DNA from: Actinobacteria bacterium UBA6100
GTDB lineage: Bacteria > Actinomycetota > Coriobacteriia > Anaerosomatales > Anaerosomataceae
Direction: 5' to 3'
DNA length: 64,000 nt
Assembly (NCBI GenBank): GCA_002423585.1
Contig: DIWS01000019.1
Location: 55,384 to 119,383 of the forward strand
Shown here one piece after another: positions 54,197 to 62,483 of this stretch (position 1 is its first letter; each line of letters begins with the position of its first letter). The position numbers and the translations under genes were made by a program. Below the pieces are notes generated by a model, which saw nothing but the letters and a program-made list of their open reading frames with translations, searched no databases and was not told the origin of the DNA.

Positions 54197-54565
54197 TCAG
54201 ACCGCCGTAACGAGCTTCACCACGAAGTCCGCTGCGTCGCTCTGCCGCGCCGCTAATTCCTGCGTGAGCGTTTCAACCTCGACGACACCCTTCGCCTTGA
54301 CCTCGGCGATGTCTCCGTCGACGCCGGCGAGCACCTTGTCGGCATGCTCCTTGCCGAGCCGCTCGGCGTCAGCGTGAGCGGTGCGCACGATCTCGAGAGC
54401 GCGCTGCCGCGCATCGCTGACCATCTTGTCCGCCTGGTTCCGTGCAGCGAACACGCGACCGGAGATCTCCATCTCCTTCTCGCGGATCTGGAACAGCGGC
54501 GAGTTCGCGTCCTTGGTGACCGCGTCCTGATGGAATCTGATCTCCTCCAGAACCTTCTCGTCCAT
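54197..54565 (-). CDS. atpH: V-type ATP synthase subunit H/G
   Basis: The 122-residue coiled-coil protein (IREKEMEISGRVFAARNQAD, ADAERLGKEHADKVLAGVDG) fits the small peripheral-stalk subunit at the head of archaeal-type V-ATPase operons. It pairs with subunit E. AAGGAG lies before the ATG. It is the first gene of the operon. Confidence 0.8.
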   Translation of the reverse strand: MDEKVLEEIRFHQDAVTKDANSPLFQIREKEMEISGRVFAARNQADKMVSDARQRALEIVRTAHADAERLGKEHADKVLAGVDGDIAEVKAKGVVEVETLTQELAARQSDAADFVVKLVTAV

Positions 54566-54738
54566 CGAGCTCTCCTTGATAGCGGCACACGAGCGATCGT
54601 CACGAGCGAGCCGGATCCCGGCCCCGTCCCTGCGGCATATCCAAGCACCCGGGGGGCACTCACCACCGCAACAGGCGGGCGGGAGCGCTCACGCGTTCCC
54701 GTCTCAATGGCGTTGTTCGCCAACCTTCGGGCGAACTC

Positions 54739-54766
54739 CTGCTACGGTCCGACACAAAATCTCAAA
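54739..54766 (-). promoter_or_regulatory. Candidate V-ATPase operon promoter
   Basis: Minus-strand TTTGAG (54766-54761) and TAGCAG (54744-54739) are 16 bp apart, leaving a leader of about 165 nt before the first ATG. A hairpin GTTCGCC/GGCGAAC (54715-54736) lies at the start of that leader. Nothing else is recognised between 54566 and 54820. Confidence 0.4.
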
Positions 54767-54820
54767 GGAATCCGATGATGACCACCGCGCGCCACGCGCA
54801 CAGGTGCTCACGGCGACCCG

Positions 54821-55942
54821 TCACGCCCGGTAGATACGCTCCATGCGCAGCGCGAAGCCGCACGCCATCTCGTAGTTGATGGTGCCGGCCAGACCCGCCA
54901 CCTCGTCCATTGTGATGGATCCGGCACCCTGGGCCCCCACGAGGACGGCCTCATCACCGGAGCTGACCGCCACACCTGCAGGGACCCGCACCATCAACTG
55001 GTCCATACAGATGCGGCCGACCTGAGGACAGCGACTGCCGCCGATGAGAACGGACATCGTGTTGGAGAGCACGCGGTGCACGCCGTCGGCGTAGCCCAGG
55101 GGCAACGTGGCGATCGTCGACGGGCCGTCGGCATGCCAGGTGAGACCGTAGCTCACACCGTCACCGAGACCGATCTGCTTCACGAACGAGACACGGGCCT
55201 TCACCGACATCGCCGGTTCGAGCGGCATCTTCGAGATGGTCGCCTCCGAGGGGGGCAGCCCGTAGATGGCTATGCCGCACCGCACCATGTCGAGATGCGT
55301 GTGGGGGTGCAGGATGGTGGCAGCACTGTTGGCGGCATGGACGATCGCCGGCCGGACACCCTCGGTGCGCATGGCATCGATCGCCGAAGTCAGGCGGGCG
55401 ACCTGCCGATCGAACTCCCAGTCACCGGGGACATCGGCGGTCGCGAAGTGCGTGAACGCGCCCTCGAACACCAGACCGGGCAGGTCGCTCAACCGCCTGC
55501 CGAGGGCGGCCGCGTCCTCCGCGCGGACACCGATGCGGTTCATACCCGTGTCGATCTTCAGGTGGCAGACAGCCTGCGCCTGCGCGAGCATCGCGGCACG
55601 GCTCAGGGCGACAGCTGCCTCCCCGCTCGCGACCGTGGCGATGATTCCATGCCTGACGACGAACGGCGCGCCCTCGGCAGGAACTTCGGCGAGGATCTGC
55701 AGGGGTGCGGTGACGCCGGCCTCGCGCAGGGCGACCGCCTCTTCGAGCGTCGCCACGCCGAGGCGGTCGGCGCCGCCGGCCAGTGCCGCTTCGGCGATCC
55801 GGAGCGCACCGTGGCCGTAGCCGTCCGCTTTGACCACCGCCATGAACCGCGTCGAGGGGGGCGTGAGCGCTTTGAGCGCGCGGACGTTCCGCGTGATCGC
55901 GCCAAGGTCGATCTCGGTCCAGGCTCCGCGAGGCAATGACAT
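54821..55942 (-). CDS. alr: Alanine racemase
   Basis: The 373-residue PLP enzyme has the PLP lysine Lys38 in AVVKADGYGHGA, HLKIDTGMNRIGV, MVRCGIAIYGLPP and the second catalytic Tyr in GDGVSYGLTWHA. It makes D-alanine for the cell wall. GAGGG precedes the ATG, which follows the CBS gene by 3 nt. Confidence 0.96.
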   Translation of the reverse strand: MSLPRGAWTEIDLGAITRNVRALKALTPPSTRFMAVVKADGYGHGALRIAEAALAGGADRLGVATLEEAVALREAGVTAPLQILAEVPAEGAPFVVRHGIIATVASGEAAVALSRAAMLAQAQAVCHLKIDTGMNRIGVRAEDAAALGRRLSDLPGLVFEGAFTHFATADVPGDWEFDRQVARLTSAIDAMRTEGVRPAIVHAANSAATILHPHTHLDMVRCGIAIYGLPPSEATISKMPLEPAMSVKARVSFVKQIGLGDGVSYGLTWHADGPSTIATLPLGYADGVHRVLSNTMSVLIGGSRCPQVGRICMDQLMVRVPAGVAVSSGDEAVLVGAQGAGSITMDEVAGLAGTINYEMACGFALRMERIYRA

Positions 55943-55945
55943 GCG

Positions 55946-56407
55946 CTAGCCCTCGGCGATGAGCGACCGTACGATGTCCGACTTGCTGACGATGCCGACG
56001 AGTGTCTCGCCGTCCAGGATCGGAACGCGGCTGACGTCACGGTCGACCATCAGGGTCGCAAGATCGGGGACGCTCATCGTCGCGTCGGCGGTGACCGGAT
56101 CGGAGGACATGACATCGGCGACCGTGGCGCCGACCGCCTTCTTGAGCTCCGACTCGAAACGCGCCGTCGCCGGCGGATACATGATGAAGCCGTCCAGCAG
56201 GTGCAGGTACGTGGGGAACTCGACCTTCACGTCCCGCATGATCAGATCGCCCTCGGTCACGATGCCGATGAGCCGGGTGCCGTCCAGGACCGGCAGCGCG
56301 CCGACACGGTTCTCGACCATCAGCCGCGCGGCATCGGTCACCGAGAGATCGTCGGATACGGTGAGCGGGTCGGGCGTCATGATGTCGCGTGCGGTGAGGT
56401 CAGCCAT
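55946..56407 (-). CDS. CBS-domain protein
   Basis: The 153-residue protein is two CBS domains: DIMTPDPLTVSDDLSVTDAA with GTRLIGIVTEGDLI, then MSSDPVTADATMSV with GETLVGIVSKSDIV. CBS pairs bind adenine nucleotides. A small FPTYLHLLDG insert lies between them. A GGAGG site precedes ATG 56407. It sits between alr and the NAD(P)HX enzyme in one tight operon. Confidence 0.88.
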   Translation of the reverse strand: MADLTARDIMTPDPLTVSDDLSVTDAARLMVENRVGALPVLDGTRLIGIVTEGDLIMRDVKVEFPTYLHLLDGFIMYPPATARFESELKKAVGATVADVMSSDPVTADATMSVPDLATLMVDRDVSRVPILDGETLVGIVSKSDIVRSLIAEG

Positions 56408-56462
56408 GGTGCCTCCGTCGTCGTCCGGGCCGACGAGCATCGTCGGCGGTGCATCCAGGATA

Positions 56463-57983
56463 CTACCCTCTCTCGACCTCGCGCACAGCGTCGGGAAGGA
56501 AGCCCGCGATGTCCGCCGAGGTGAAGCACATCTCGGTGAGACGGGCCGTGCCGAGTTCGGCCGCCCTCCCGTGCAGATGCGCGCAGAGCAGCGCCGCATC
56601 GAACGACGGGAGCCCTCGACCCAGCAGGCCACCGAGCATCCCGGTGAGCACATCACCAGAGCCCGCACGCGCCAACCCCTCGTTACCTGCGAGCACGAGG
56701 GCGGATCGGCTTCCCGGACCCGCGACGATCGAGCGCGCGCCCTTGAGCAGACAGACACGTGAGCCGCCCGCGATCCCGGCGGCGGCGGCGAGGCGATCGG
56801 CCTGCACTGCGGCCGTGTCCGTCTGCAACAGCCGGGCCGCCTCTCCCGGGTGCGGCGTGAGCACGAGCGGGGCCGCGCGCTCCATGCGAAGCGCGTCATC
56901 GCGCAGGACGTTCAACGCATCCGCATCGAGCACGAGGGGCACACGCACGCCCGCGAGGAGAGCGTGCACCACCTCGCCGATGCCCGGAGCGGTGGTGAGC
57001 CCGGGACCCGCCACCACCACGTCCGCGTCGTCCACGGCCGACATCACCGCATCCACCCGTGCGATCGATCCGTCCGGCGCCGCCGGCACGGAGCGGACTA
57101 TCACGCCGGGGAGCGACATGTGCAGGACGTTCGCGATCCCCTCGGGCACGACGACGGTCACGTAGCCCACGCCCATCCTGATGGCGCCCTGGGCCGCGAG
57201 CACAGCCGCACCGGCGTATGCGCGCGAGCCGGCCACGATCGCCACCCTCCCGCGTGTGCCTTTGTGATCGTCGGGACGCGCGAGCGGCAAGAGCGCTCGC
57301 ATGTCGGCCACTTCGGGGACCTCCAGCACGCCGGTGGCCTGGATCATCGATGCAGGGACACCGATCTCGGCGACCGAGACCGTTCCTGCGTGTGCGGCGC
57401 CGGGATAGACGAGCAGGCCCGGTTTGAGCGCCGAGAACGTCACGGTCATATCGGCGCGCACCGCGTGCTCGCATGCCCACCCCGTGTCCGCATCGACACC
57501 CGAGGGCACGTCTGCCGAGACCACGTACGCGTCAGTCGTCGCGATCGCCCTCGCCGCGCTCGCGGCCGGCTCACGCATCGGCCCATGGAACCCGATTCCG
57601 AAGAGCGCGTCTATGATGACCGCCGCATCGCCGAACGAGACGGGAGTGCCGGCGGCGCCCGCCACCTCGAAGGGCACTCCCGCAGCAAGCGCCGACTCCG
57701 CGGCCTCGGCGGCCTCGGCACGCAGTGCCTCCGGCGGCACGAGGGAGTACACATGCACGGCCCGGCCCGCTTCGTGCAGCGCGCGGGCGGCGACCCATCC
57801 GTCCCCGCCGTTGTTGCCGGGTCCGCATGCAACGACGACCGGACCCGGGGCTGCATGTCCCGAGACCGCCGCAGCCAGCGCGGCGCCGGCGCGGCGCATA
57901 AGTTCCCCGAGCGTGGCCACACCTTCGGCGACCACCCGCTCCTCGACCGCGCGCATCCGGGCACCCGTGAGTGCGAAGCGCAT
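56463..57983 (-). CDS. nnr: NAD(P)HX epimerase/dehydratase
   Basis: The 506-residue protein fuses an N-terminal epimerase (about 1-205: VVACGPGNNGGDGWVAARAL, VVSADVPSGVDADTG) to a C-terminal ATP/ADP-dependent dehydratase (DHKGTRGRVAIVAGS, VLTPHPGEAARLL, AGSGDVLTGMLGGLL). It repairs hydrated NAD(P)H. The start is the second of two adjacent ATGs (57983), which has the better spacing from GGGGGA. It is followed by the CBS gene. Confidence 0.94.
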   Translation of the reverse strand: MRFALTGARMRAVEERVVAEGVATLGELMRRAGAALAAAVSGHAAPGPVVVACGPGNNGGDGWVAARALHEAGRAVHVYSLVPPEALRAEAAEAAESALAAGVPFEVAGAAGTPVSFGDAAVIIDALFGIGFHGPMREPAASAARAIATTDAYVVSADVPSGVDADTGWACEHAVRADMTVTFSALKPGLLVYPGAAHAGTVSVAEIGVPASMIQATGVLEVPEVADMRALLPLARPDDHKGTRGRVAIVAGSRAYAGAAVLAAQGAIRMGVGYVTVVVPEGIANVLHMSLPGVIVRSVPAAPDGSIARVDAVMSAVDDADVVVAGPGLTTAPGIGEVVHALLAGVRVPLVLDADALNVLRDDALRMERAAPLVLTPHPGEAARLLQTDTAAVQADRLAAAAGIAGGSRVCLLKGARSIVAGPGSRSALVLAGNEGLARAGSGDVLTGMLGGLLGRGLPSFDAALLCAHLHGRAAELGTARLTEMCFTSADIAGFLPDAVREVERG

Positions 57984-58056
57984 CATTCTCCCCCTGCCGG
58001 CTCGGACTGCGGCGTCTCGAAGCGCGGCCCCGCCGGCATGATCCGGCGGTCCGCCC

Positions 58057-58557
58057 TTAAGACTCTTCGTTCCCCACCTCGTCGAGCAGTGCGCGCGCGC
58101 CCTTGAACGACGCGGCGAGACGCTGCTCGGGTGTCTCCTCCTCGGGCTCCTTGCGCGGTCGCATCTGCTCGGTGATGGCGACCGCCGAAGCCACCGCGTT
58201 CGCATGCGTGAACGACAGAGACAGGTGCATCTCCACCACGCCCGCCGCCTCGGCGACCTCCGCCGCACGACCGGTGAGTCGCGGCACCGGGCGCCCGCTG
58301 TCGTCGCGGACCACCTCGACATCGCGGAACCGCATACCCGAGAAGCCGGTACCGAGCGCCTTCAACACGGCCTCCTTGGCCGCGAAACGCATCGCATAGT
58401 GGATCTCCGGCTTGTTGCGCTTCTCGCAGTACGCGCGTTCGTCTTCGGAGAAGAGGCGCTCTTTCATGCGCGGGCGTCGTGCCAGCGCATCCCGCATCCG
58501 GTCGATCTCGACGATGTCCACGCCGAGGCCGGTGATGGTCTGTGGCTCTCCACTCAT
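58057..58557 (-). CDS. acpS: Holo-[acyl-carrier-protein] synthase, long C-terminus
   Basis: The 166-residue protein has GLGVDIVEIDRM (Asp14) and RFAAKEAVLKALGTGFSGM, the AcpS core that attaches phosphopantetheine to ACP. Residues of about 131-166 are a charged, Glu/Lys/Arg-rich tail beyond the usual ~125 residues; a role for it is unknown. It lies 73 nt before the nnr gene on the same strand. Confidence 0.93.
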   Translation of the reverse strand: MSGEPQTITGLGVDIVEIDRMRDALARRPRMKERLFSEDERAYCEKRNKPEIHYAMRFAAKEAVLKALGTGFSGMRFRDVEVVRDDSGRPVPRLTGRAAEVAEAAGVVEMHLSLSFTHANAVASAVAITEQMRPRKEPEEETPEQRLAASFKGARALLDEVGNEES

Positions 58558-58738
58558 CAGTCGTCCGTCCTTGCCCTCTTGTAGATGCGTGACATGGTGC
58601 GCCATGGTGCGCCACTCGCTTCGCGCGTATCGTCGGCCCGAGACGATGCGGACCGCCGGGAACACGGGCATAACCTTACACGGCAACCGTACGCCGCGAA
58701 AGGCGACAGCCGACGGGCCCACCCCCTCCCTGTACGCC

Positions 58739-58768
58739 TTGACAGCACGGGCCGCGCTGCGGGAATCT
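58739..58768 (+). promoter_or_regulatory. Candidate promoter of glm cluster
   Basis: A perfect TTGACA (58739-58744) is followed at 18 bp by GAATCT (58763-58768), 72 nt before the ATG at 58841. The rest of 58558-58738 shows only a tandem 10-bp repeat (58594-58613), no gene. Confidence 0.45.
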
Positions 58769-58840
58769 GGCGCGAACTCGGCGTTCGGGCGTAGTGTCGA
58801 ACGAACTCCCAGTGATCGAACCACCCAGTGAGGAGACACT

Positions 58841-60058
58841 ATGGATCTGCAGCCGCGAAACACCGACAAGATCGCCCGGCTCATCCAGAAGGGGGTCTCC
58901 ATCCCCAACCCGCTCAGCATCGACCTCGACGATGCCGTCGACCCGGAACGCATCTCGGGTGACGGCGTCGTGCTGTTCCCCGGTTGCCGCGTGTACGGCG
59001 CGAAGACGGTCGTCTCGGCAGGATCGAGACTCGGAGCTGAGGCTCCGGTCACGCTCGACGACTGCAGACTGGGCCCGGGCGTTGAGCTGAAGGGCGGCTA
59101 CTTCAAGAAGTCCGTGTTCCTCGAGGGCGCGAACATGGGCCTCGGCGCACAGGTGCGCGAGGGATGCCTGCTCGAAGAAGAGGCGAACGGCGCGCACTGC
59201 GTGGGCCTCAAGCAGACGATACTGTTCCCGTTCGTGACCCTCGGCAGCCTGATCAACTTCTGCGACTGCCTCATGGCCGGCGGCACCAGCCGGAAGGACC
59301 ACAGCGAGGTAGGCAGTTCGTACATACACTTCAACTACACGCCTGATGGCGACAAGACGACAGCTTCGCTCTTCGGCGACGTGCCCCGGGGCGTGATGCT
59401 CGACCAATCGCCGATCTTCCTCGGCGGTCAGGGCGGCGCGGTGGGACCCGTGCGGGTCGGCTACGGGACCGTGATCGCCGCCGGATCGGTGCTCCGCCAC
59501 GACGTATGCGAGGATGGAAAGCTCGTCTTCGACGCTCCCACCAGCTCGCCCGACAAAGACCACCAACCAAGGAACTACCGCAACATCCGACGCATCGTCC
59601 GGAACAACGTGTTGTACCTGGCGAATCTGGTAGCGCTCGAGCAGTGGTACATGCAGGTGCGACGGCCGTTCTTCGCCAGGCAGGAGTTCGGGGACCTCGT
59701 GCATGCGGGAGCGCTCGAGATGCTCGTCCTCGCACGTGGCGAGCGGACCAAGCGGCTCATCGCCATGGCCGCGAAGGTACCGGCCGCCGACGACGCCTGT
59801 CGCCAGTTCGCCACGCACGTGGACGACGTGTGCTCCCTGTTCGAGCACGAGGGCGGTCTTCCCGACGGCGCCGCGTTCCTCTCGGCGCTGGAACCCGTGA
59901 TCGCGTCTGCCACGGGTAACTACACGGAAACGATGCAGTCGCTCTCTCCGGAAGTGCGGGCGGCGGGAGTACAGTGGCTCGGACGGATCGTCGAGACGCT
60001 CTCGATGAGGGTCGACCGGCTGCTGGGGTCGATGCACCTGTTCGACGAGTACAAGTAG
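58841..60058 (+). CDS. Left-handed beta-helix protein near UDP-GlcNAc genes
   Basis: The 405-residue protein has an N-terminal half of hexapeptide-type turns (VVSAGSRLGAEAPVTLDDCR, VFLEGANMGLGAQVREGCLL, GPVRVGYGTVIAAGSVLRHD), as in acyltransferases, and a helical C-terminal half (about 250-405). It resembles proteins annotated as UDP-N-acetylglucosamine pyrophosphorylase-related but has no N-terminal nucleotidyltransferase domain. With glmM, a NagB-like gene and glmS downstream, it may be the acetyl- or uridylyl-side enzyme of UDP-GlcNAc synthesis. That role is inference. GAGGAGA precedes the ATG. Confidence 0.82.
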   Translation: MDLQPRNTDKIARLIQKGVSIPNPLSIDLDDAVDPERISGDGVVLFPGCRVYGAKTVVSAGSRLGAEAPVTLDDCRLGPGVELKGGYFKKSVFLEGANMGLGAQVREGCLLEEEANGAHCVGLKQTILFPFVTLGSLINFCDCLMAGGTSRKDHSEVGSSYIHFNYTPDGDKTTASLFGDVPRGVMLDQSPIFLGGQGGAVGPVRVGYGTVIAAGSVLRHDVCEDGKLVFDAPTSSPDKDHQPRNYRNIRRIVRNNVLYLANLVALEQWYMQVRRPFFARQEFGDLVHAGALEMLVLARGERTKRLIAMAAKVPAADDACRQFATHVDDVCSLFEHEGGLPDGAAFLSALEPVIASATGNYTETMQSLSPEVRAAGVQWLGRIVETLSMRVDRLLGSMHLFDEYK

Positions 60059-60081
60059 ATCCTTCTTTGATGGGAGTGCAC

Positions 60082-61431
60082 ATGGGCACGCTTTTCGGAA
60101 CCGATGGGATCAGGGGCGAGGCGAACCGCTACCCCATGGACGCTATGACCGCGTTCTCCCTGGGCCAGGCGGTGACCAGGGTCCTGAGCAAGTCGCAGCA
60201 CACCACCCGGGTGGTCATCGGCAAGGACACGCGGATCTCCGGCTACATGCTGGAGAGCGCCCTTGAGGCCGGCATCACGTCCATGGGTGGTGTCCCGTAT
60301 CTCGTGGGGGTGCTCCCCACGCCCGGTATCGCATTCATCACCGAGAGCATGCGCGCCGATGCCGGCGTGGTCATCTCCGCATCTCACAACCCCTACCAGG
60401 ACAATGGCCTCAAGGTCTTCTCCGGCAGCGGCTTCAAACTCTCCGACGAGCAGGAGGCGGCCATCGAGGCACTCATGCTGGGCGGCGAGCTGCCGGGCAT
60501 GGTCCCCGCGCCACACGACATGGGCCGCGCGTACCGACTTGAGGACGCGGCCGGTCGCTACATCGTGTTCCTCAAGAACACCTTCCCGCGCAGCCTCTCG
60601 ATGGAGGGCATGAAGATAGTCCTCGACGCTGCGAACGGAGCCTCGTACAAAGTGGCGCCGGCGGCGTTCCAGGAGCTCGGCGCTGACGTGACCGTGATCC
60701 ACGATGAGCCGAACGGGCTCAATATCAACGACGATTGCGGCTCGCAGCACACCGATGACCTCAAGCGCGCGGTACTCGAGCGCGGGGCCGCGATCGGCCT
60801 GGCGTTCGATGGAGATGCAGATCGCCTGATCGCCGTGGACGAGAAGGGCCGCGAGATCACCGGTGACCAGATCCTCATCATCTGCGCGAAGATGCTGAAG
60901 GATGAAGACAGGCTCGCCAACGACCTGGTCGTTTCGACGATCATGAGCAACCTGGGCCTGCGCATCGCGTGCAAGCGTTACGGCTTTCAGAATCACGCCT
61001 CCAAGGTGGGTGACCGTTACGTGCTTGAGGATATGCAGCGCCTCGGCGCCGTGATCGGTGGCGAGGAGTCCGGCCACATGATCTTCCTCGAGCACCACAC
61101 CACCGGCGATGGCATCCTCACCGCGATGCAGTTGCTCGCGGCCATGCTGAAGTCGGGCAAGCCGCTCTCGGAACTCGCCACCCTCATGGACGTCTTCCCC
61201 CAGAAGCTCATCAACGTCGATGTGAAGAGCAAGCCGCCGATCGAGTCCGTGCCCGCGATCGTCGAGGCCGTCTCGCAGGTCGAAGCGGAGCTCGGTGACG
61301 AAGGTCGCGTACTCGTGCGGTACTCGGGCACGCAGAACATGTGCCGGGTGATGGTCGAAGGACCCTCCGCCGACGTGACCGAACGTTACGCGGAGCAGTT
61401 GGCCGACGTCGTCAGAACCTCGATCGGATAG
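60082..61431 (+). CDS. glmM: Phosphoglucosamine mutase
   Basis: The 449-residue protein has the GlmM start LFGTDGIRGEAN, the phospho-Ser101 loop VVISASHNPYQDNG, the metal loop AFDGDADRLIAVD and the sugar-specificity loop GGEESGHMIFLEHHTTGDG. It interconverts glucosamine-6-P and -1-P. ATG 60082 has a GGGAG site and is preferred to ATG 60070. It runs 23 nt after the beta-helix gene. Confidence 0.95.
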   Translation: MGTLFGTDGIRGEANRYPMDAMTAFSLGQAVTRVLSKSQHTTRVVIGKDTRISGYMLESALEAGITSMGGVPYLVGVLPTPGIAFITESMRADAGVVISASHNPYQDNGLKVFSGSGFKLSDEQEAAIEALMLGGELPGMVPAPHDMGRAYRLEDAAGRYIVFLKNTFPRSLSMEGMKIVLDAANGASYKVAPAAFQELGADVTVIHDEPNGLNINDDCGSQHTDDLKRAVLERGAAIGLAFDGDADRLIAVDEKGREITGDQILIICAKMLKDEDRLANDLVVSTIMSNLGLRIACKRYGFQNHASKVGDRYVLEDMQRLGAVIGGEESGHMIFLEHHTTGDGILTAMQLLAAMLKSGKPLSELATLMDVFPQKLINVDVKSKPPIESVPAIVEAVSQVEAELGDEGRVLVRYSGTQNMCRVMVEGPSADVTERYAEQLADVVRTSIG

Positions 61432-61439
61432 GACCGCTC

Positions 61440-62396
61440 ATGCCGTTCACCATCACTGTCACGCGCGACTTCGCGCACATGAGCACAGTGGCCGCTGACA
61501 TCGTCGCGGCCGACATCGCGGCGAAGCTTGCAGCCGAAGACGAGTACGTTCTCGGACTCGCCACCGGCAACTCCCCCACCGGCCTGTACAAGAACCTCGC
61601 GGCCGCCTTCAATGCGCAGAGCATGGACGCCACGCGGGTCCGCAGCTTCAACCTCGATGAGTACGTCGGCCTCCCGGGTGACAATGCCCAGCAGCGGGCC
61701 CTTCATCCGGAGTCGTACAGCTACTTCATGATCAAGGAGTTGTTCTCGCTCCTCGACCCCACGTTCGCCGAGACCAACGTGCCCTGGGGCACGCTCATCG
61801 ACCAGAACGAGCTCATCGCCGCGCTCGAGCAGCAGACGGGCGACTATGAGCTCCAGGGTACCGACCAGGGCAAGGCCGTCGTCATCCGTGACGGTGCCCC
61901 GGGGGTGCTGGGCTGGATCAAGGACAACGTCCTCGACGCCTATGAGCGGAAGATCGCGCACTCCGGCGGCATCGATCTGCACGTCGTCGGAGTGGGTGGT
62001 CGCGGCCATGTCGCCTTCCACGAGAGTGGCATACCCTTCGAGGACAACCGGATGCTCCTGGTCCGGCTCGACGACAGCACCGTCGGCAACGCGGTGGCTG
62101 ACGGCCACTTCACCTCCGTCGACGCGAGTCCACGCTATGCGATCTCGATGGGTGCGGAGCTCGTGTACAAGGCGAAGACCGTCGTTCTCGTCGCTAACGG
62201 TGCGCGCAAGACCGGGCCCGTGGCCGAGTCGGTCCTCGGCGCCGTCACGGCAGACGTTCCGATCAGCTACGGTCAGAAGTACGTGGCCGAGGGCGGGACC
62301 TTGCACTACGTCCTTGATGAGGCTGCAGCGGCCGAGATCCTCGCCCGTCGCACGGATGTCGAGGTCCGAGGATACGAGGTCATCGACCTCCGCTAG
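61440..62396 (+). CDS. nagB: Glucosamine-6-phosphate deaminase-like protein
   Basis: The 318-residue protein is longer than usual NagB (about 240-266). It has the sugar-phosphate loop LGLATGNSPTGLYKNL, FNLDEYVGL with the proton-transfer Asp, and GGIDLHVVGVGG followed by RGHVAFHE. Classical NagB has DGHIAFNE there; the ring-opening Asp is replaced by Arg, while His and Glu remain. An insert of about 50 residues (ELIAALEQQTGDYELQG to about the IKDNVLDAYER helix) lies before it. It may have altered catalysis. It starts 8 nt after glmM. Confidence 0.85.
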   Translation: MPFTITVTRDFAHMSTVAADIVAADIAAKLAAEDEYVLGLATGNSPTGLYKNLAAAFNAQSMDATRVRSFNLDEYVGLPGDNAQQRALHPESYSYFMIKELFSLLDPTFAETNVPWGTLIDQNELIAALEQQTGDYELQGTDQGKAVVIRDGAPGVLGWIKDNVLDAYERKIAHSGGIDLHVVGVGGRGHVAFHESGIPFEDNRMLLVRLDDSTVGNAVADGHFTSVDASPRYAISMGAELVYKAKTVVLVANGARKTGPVAESVLGAVTADVPISYGQKYVAEGGTLHYVLDEAAAAEILARRTDVEVRGYEVIDLR

Positions 62397-62410
62397 GAGC
62401 GACACGACAC

Positions 62411-62435
62411 GCGGCCCCACTTCTGGTGGGGCCGC
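62411..62435 (+). terminator. Terminator between nagB and glmS
   Basis: GCGGCCCCAC (62411-62420) pairs with GTGGGGCCGC (62426-62435), then TTCGC. A short GGCCCCGCCGGGGCC palindrome follows (about 62447-62461). Confidence 0.55.
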
Positions 62436-62483
62436 TTCGCAGGCAGGGCCCCGCCGGGGCCAGACCGAGAGAAGGATGTGCGT

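Noticed and set aside
58594..58613. Tandem ATGGTGCGCC repeat as a CRISPR-like or mobile element feature
   Set aside because: Only two direct copies of 10 bp without spacers; probably replication slippage.
62397..62483. glmS ribozyme
   Set aside because: The short gap holds a terminator and a GC palindrome, with no ribozyme core and no space for its usual ~150 nt.
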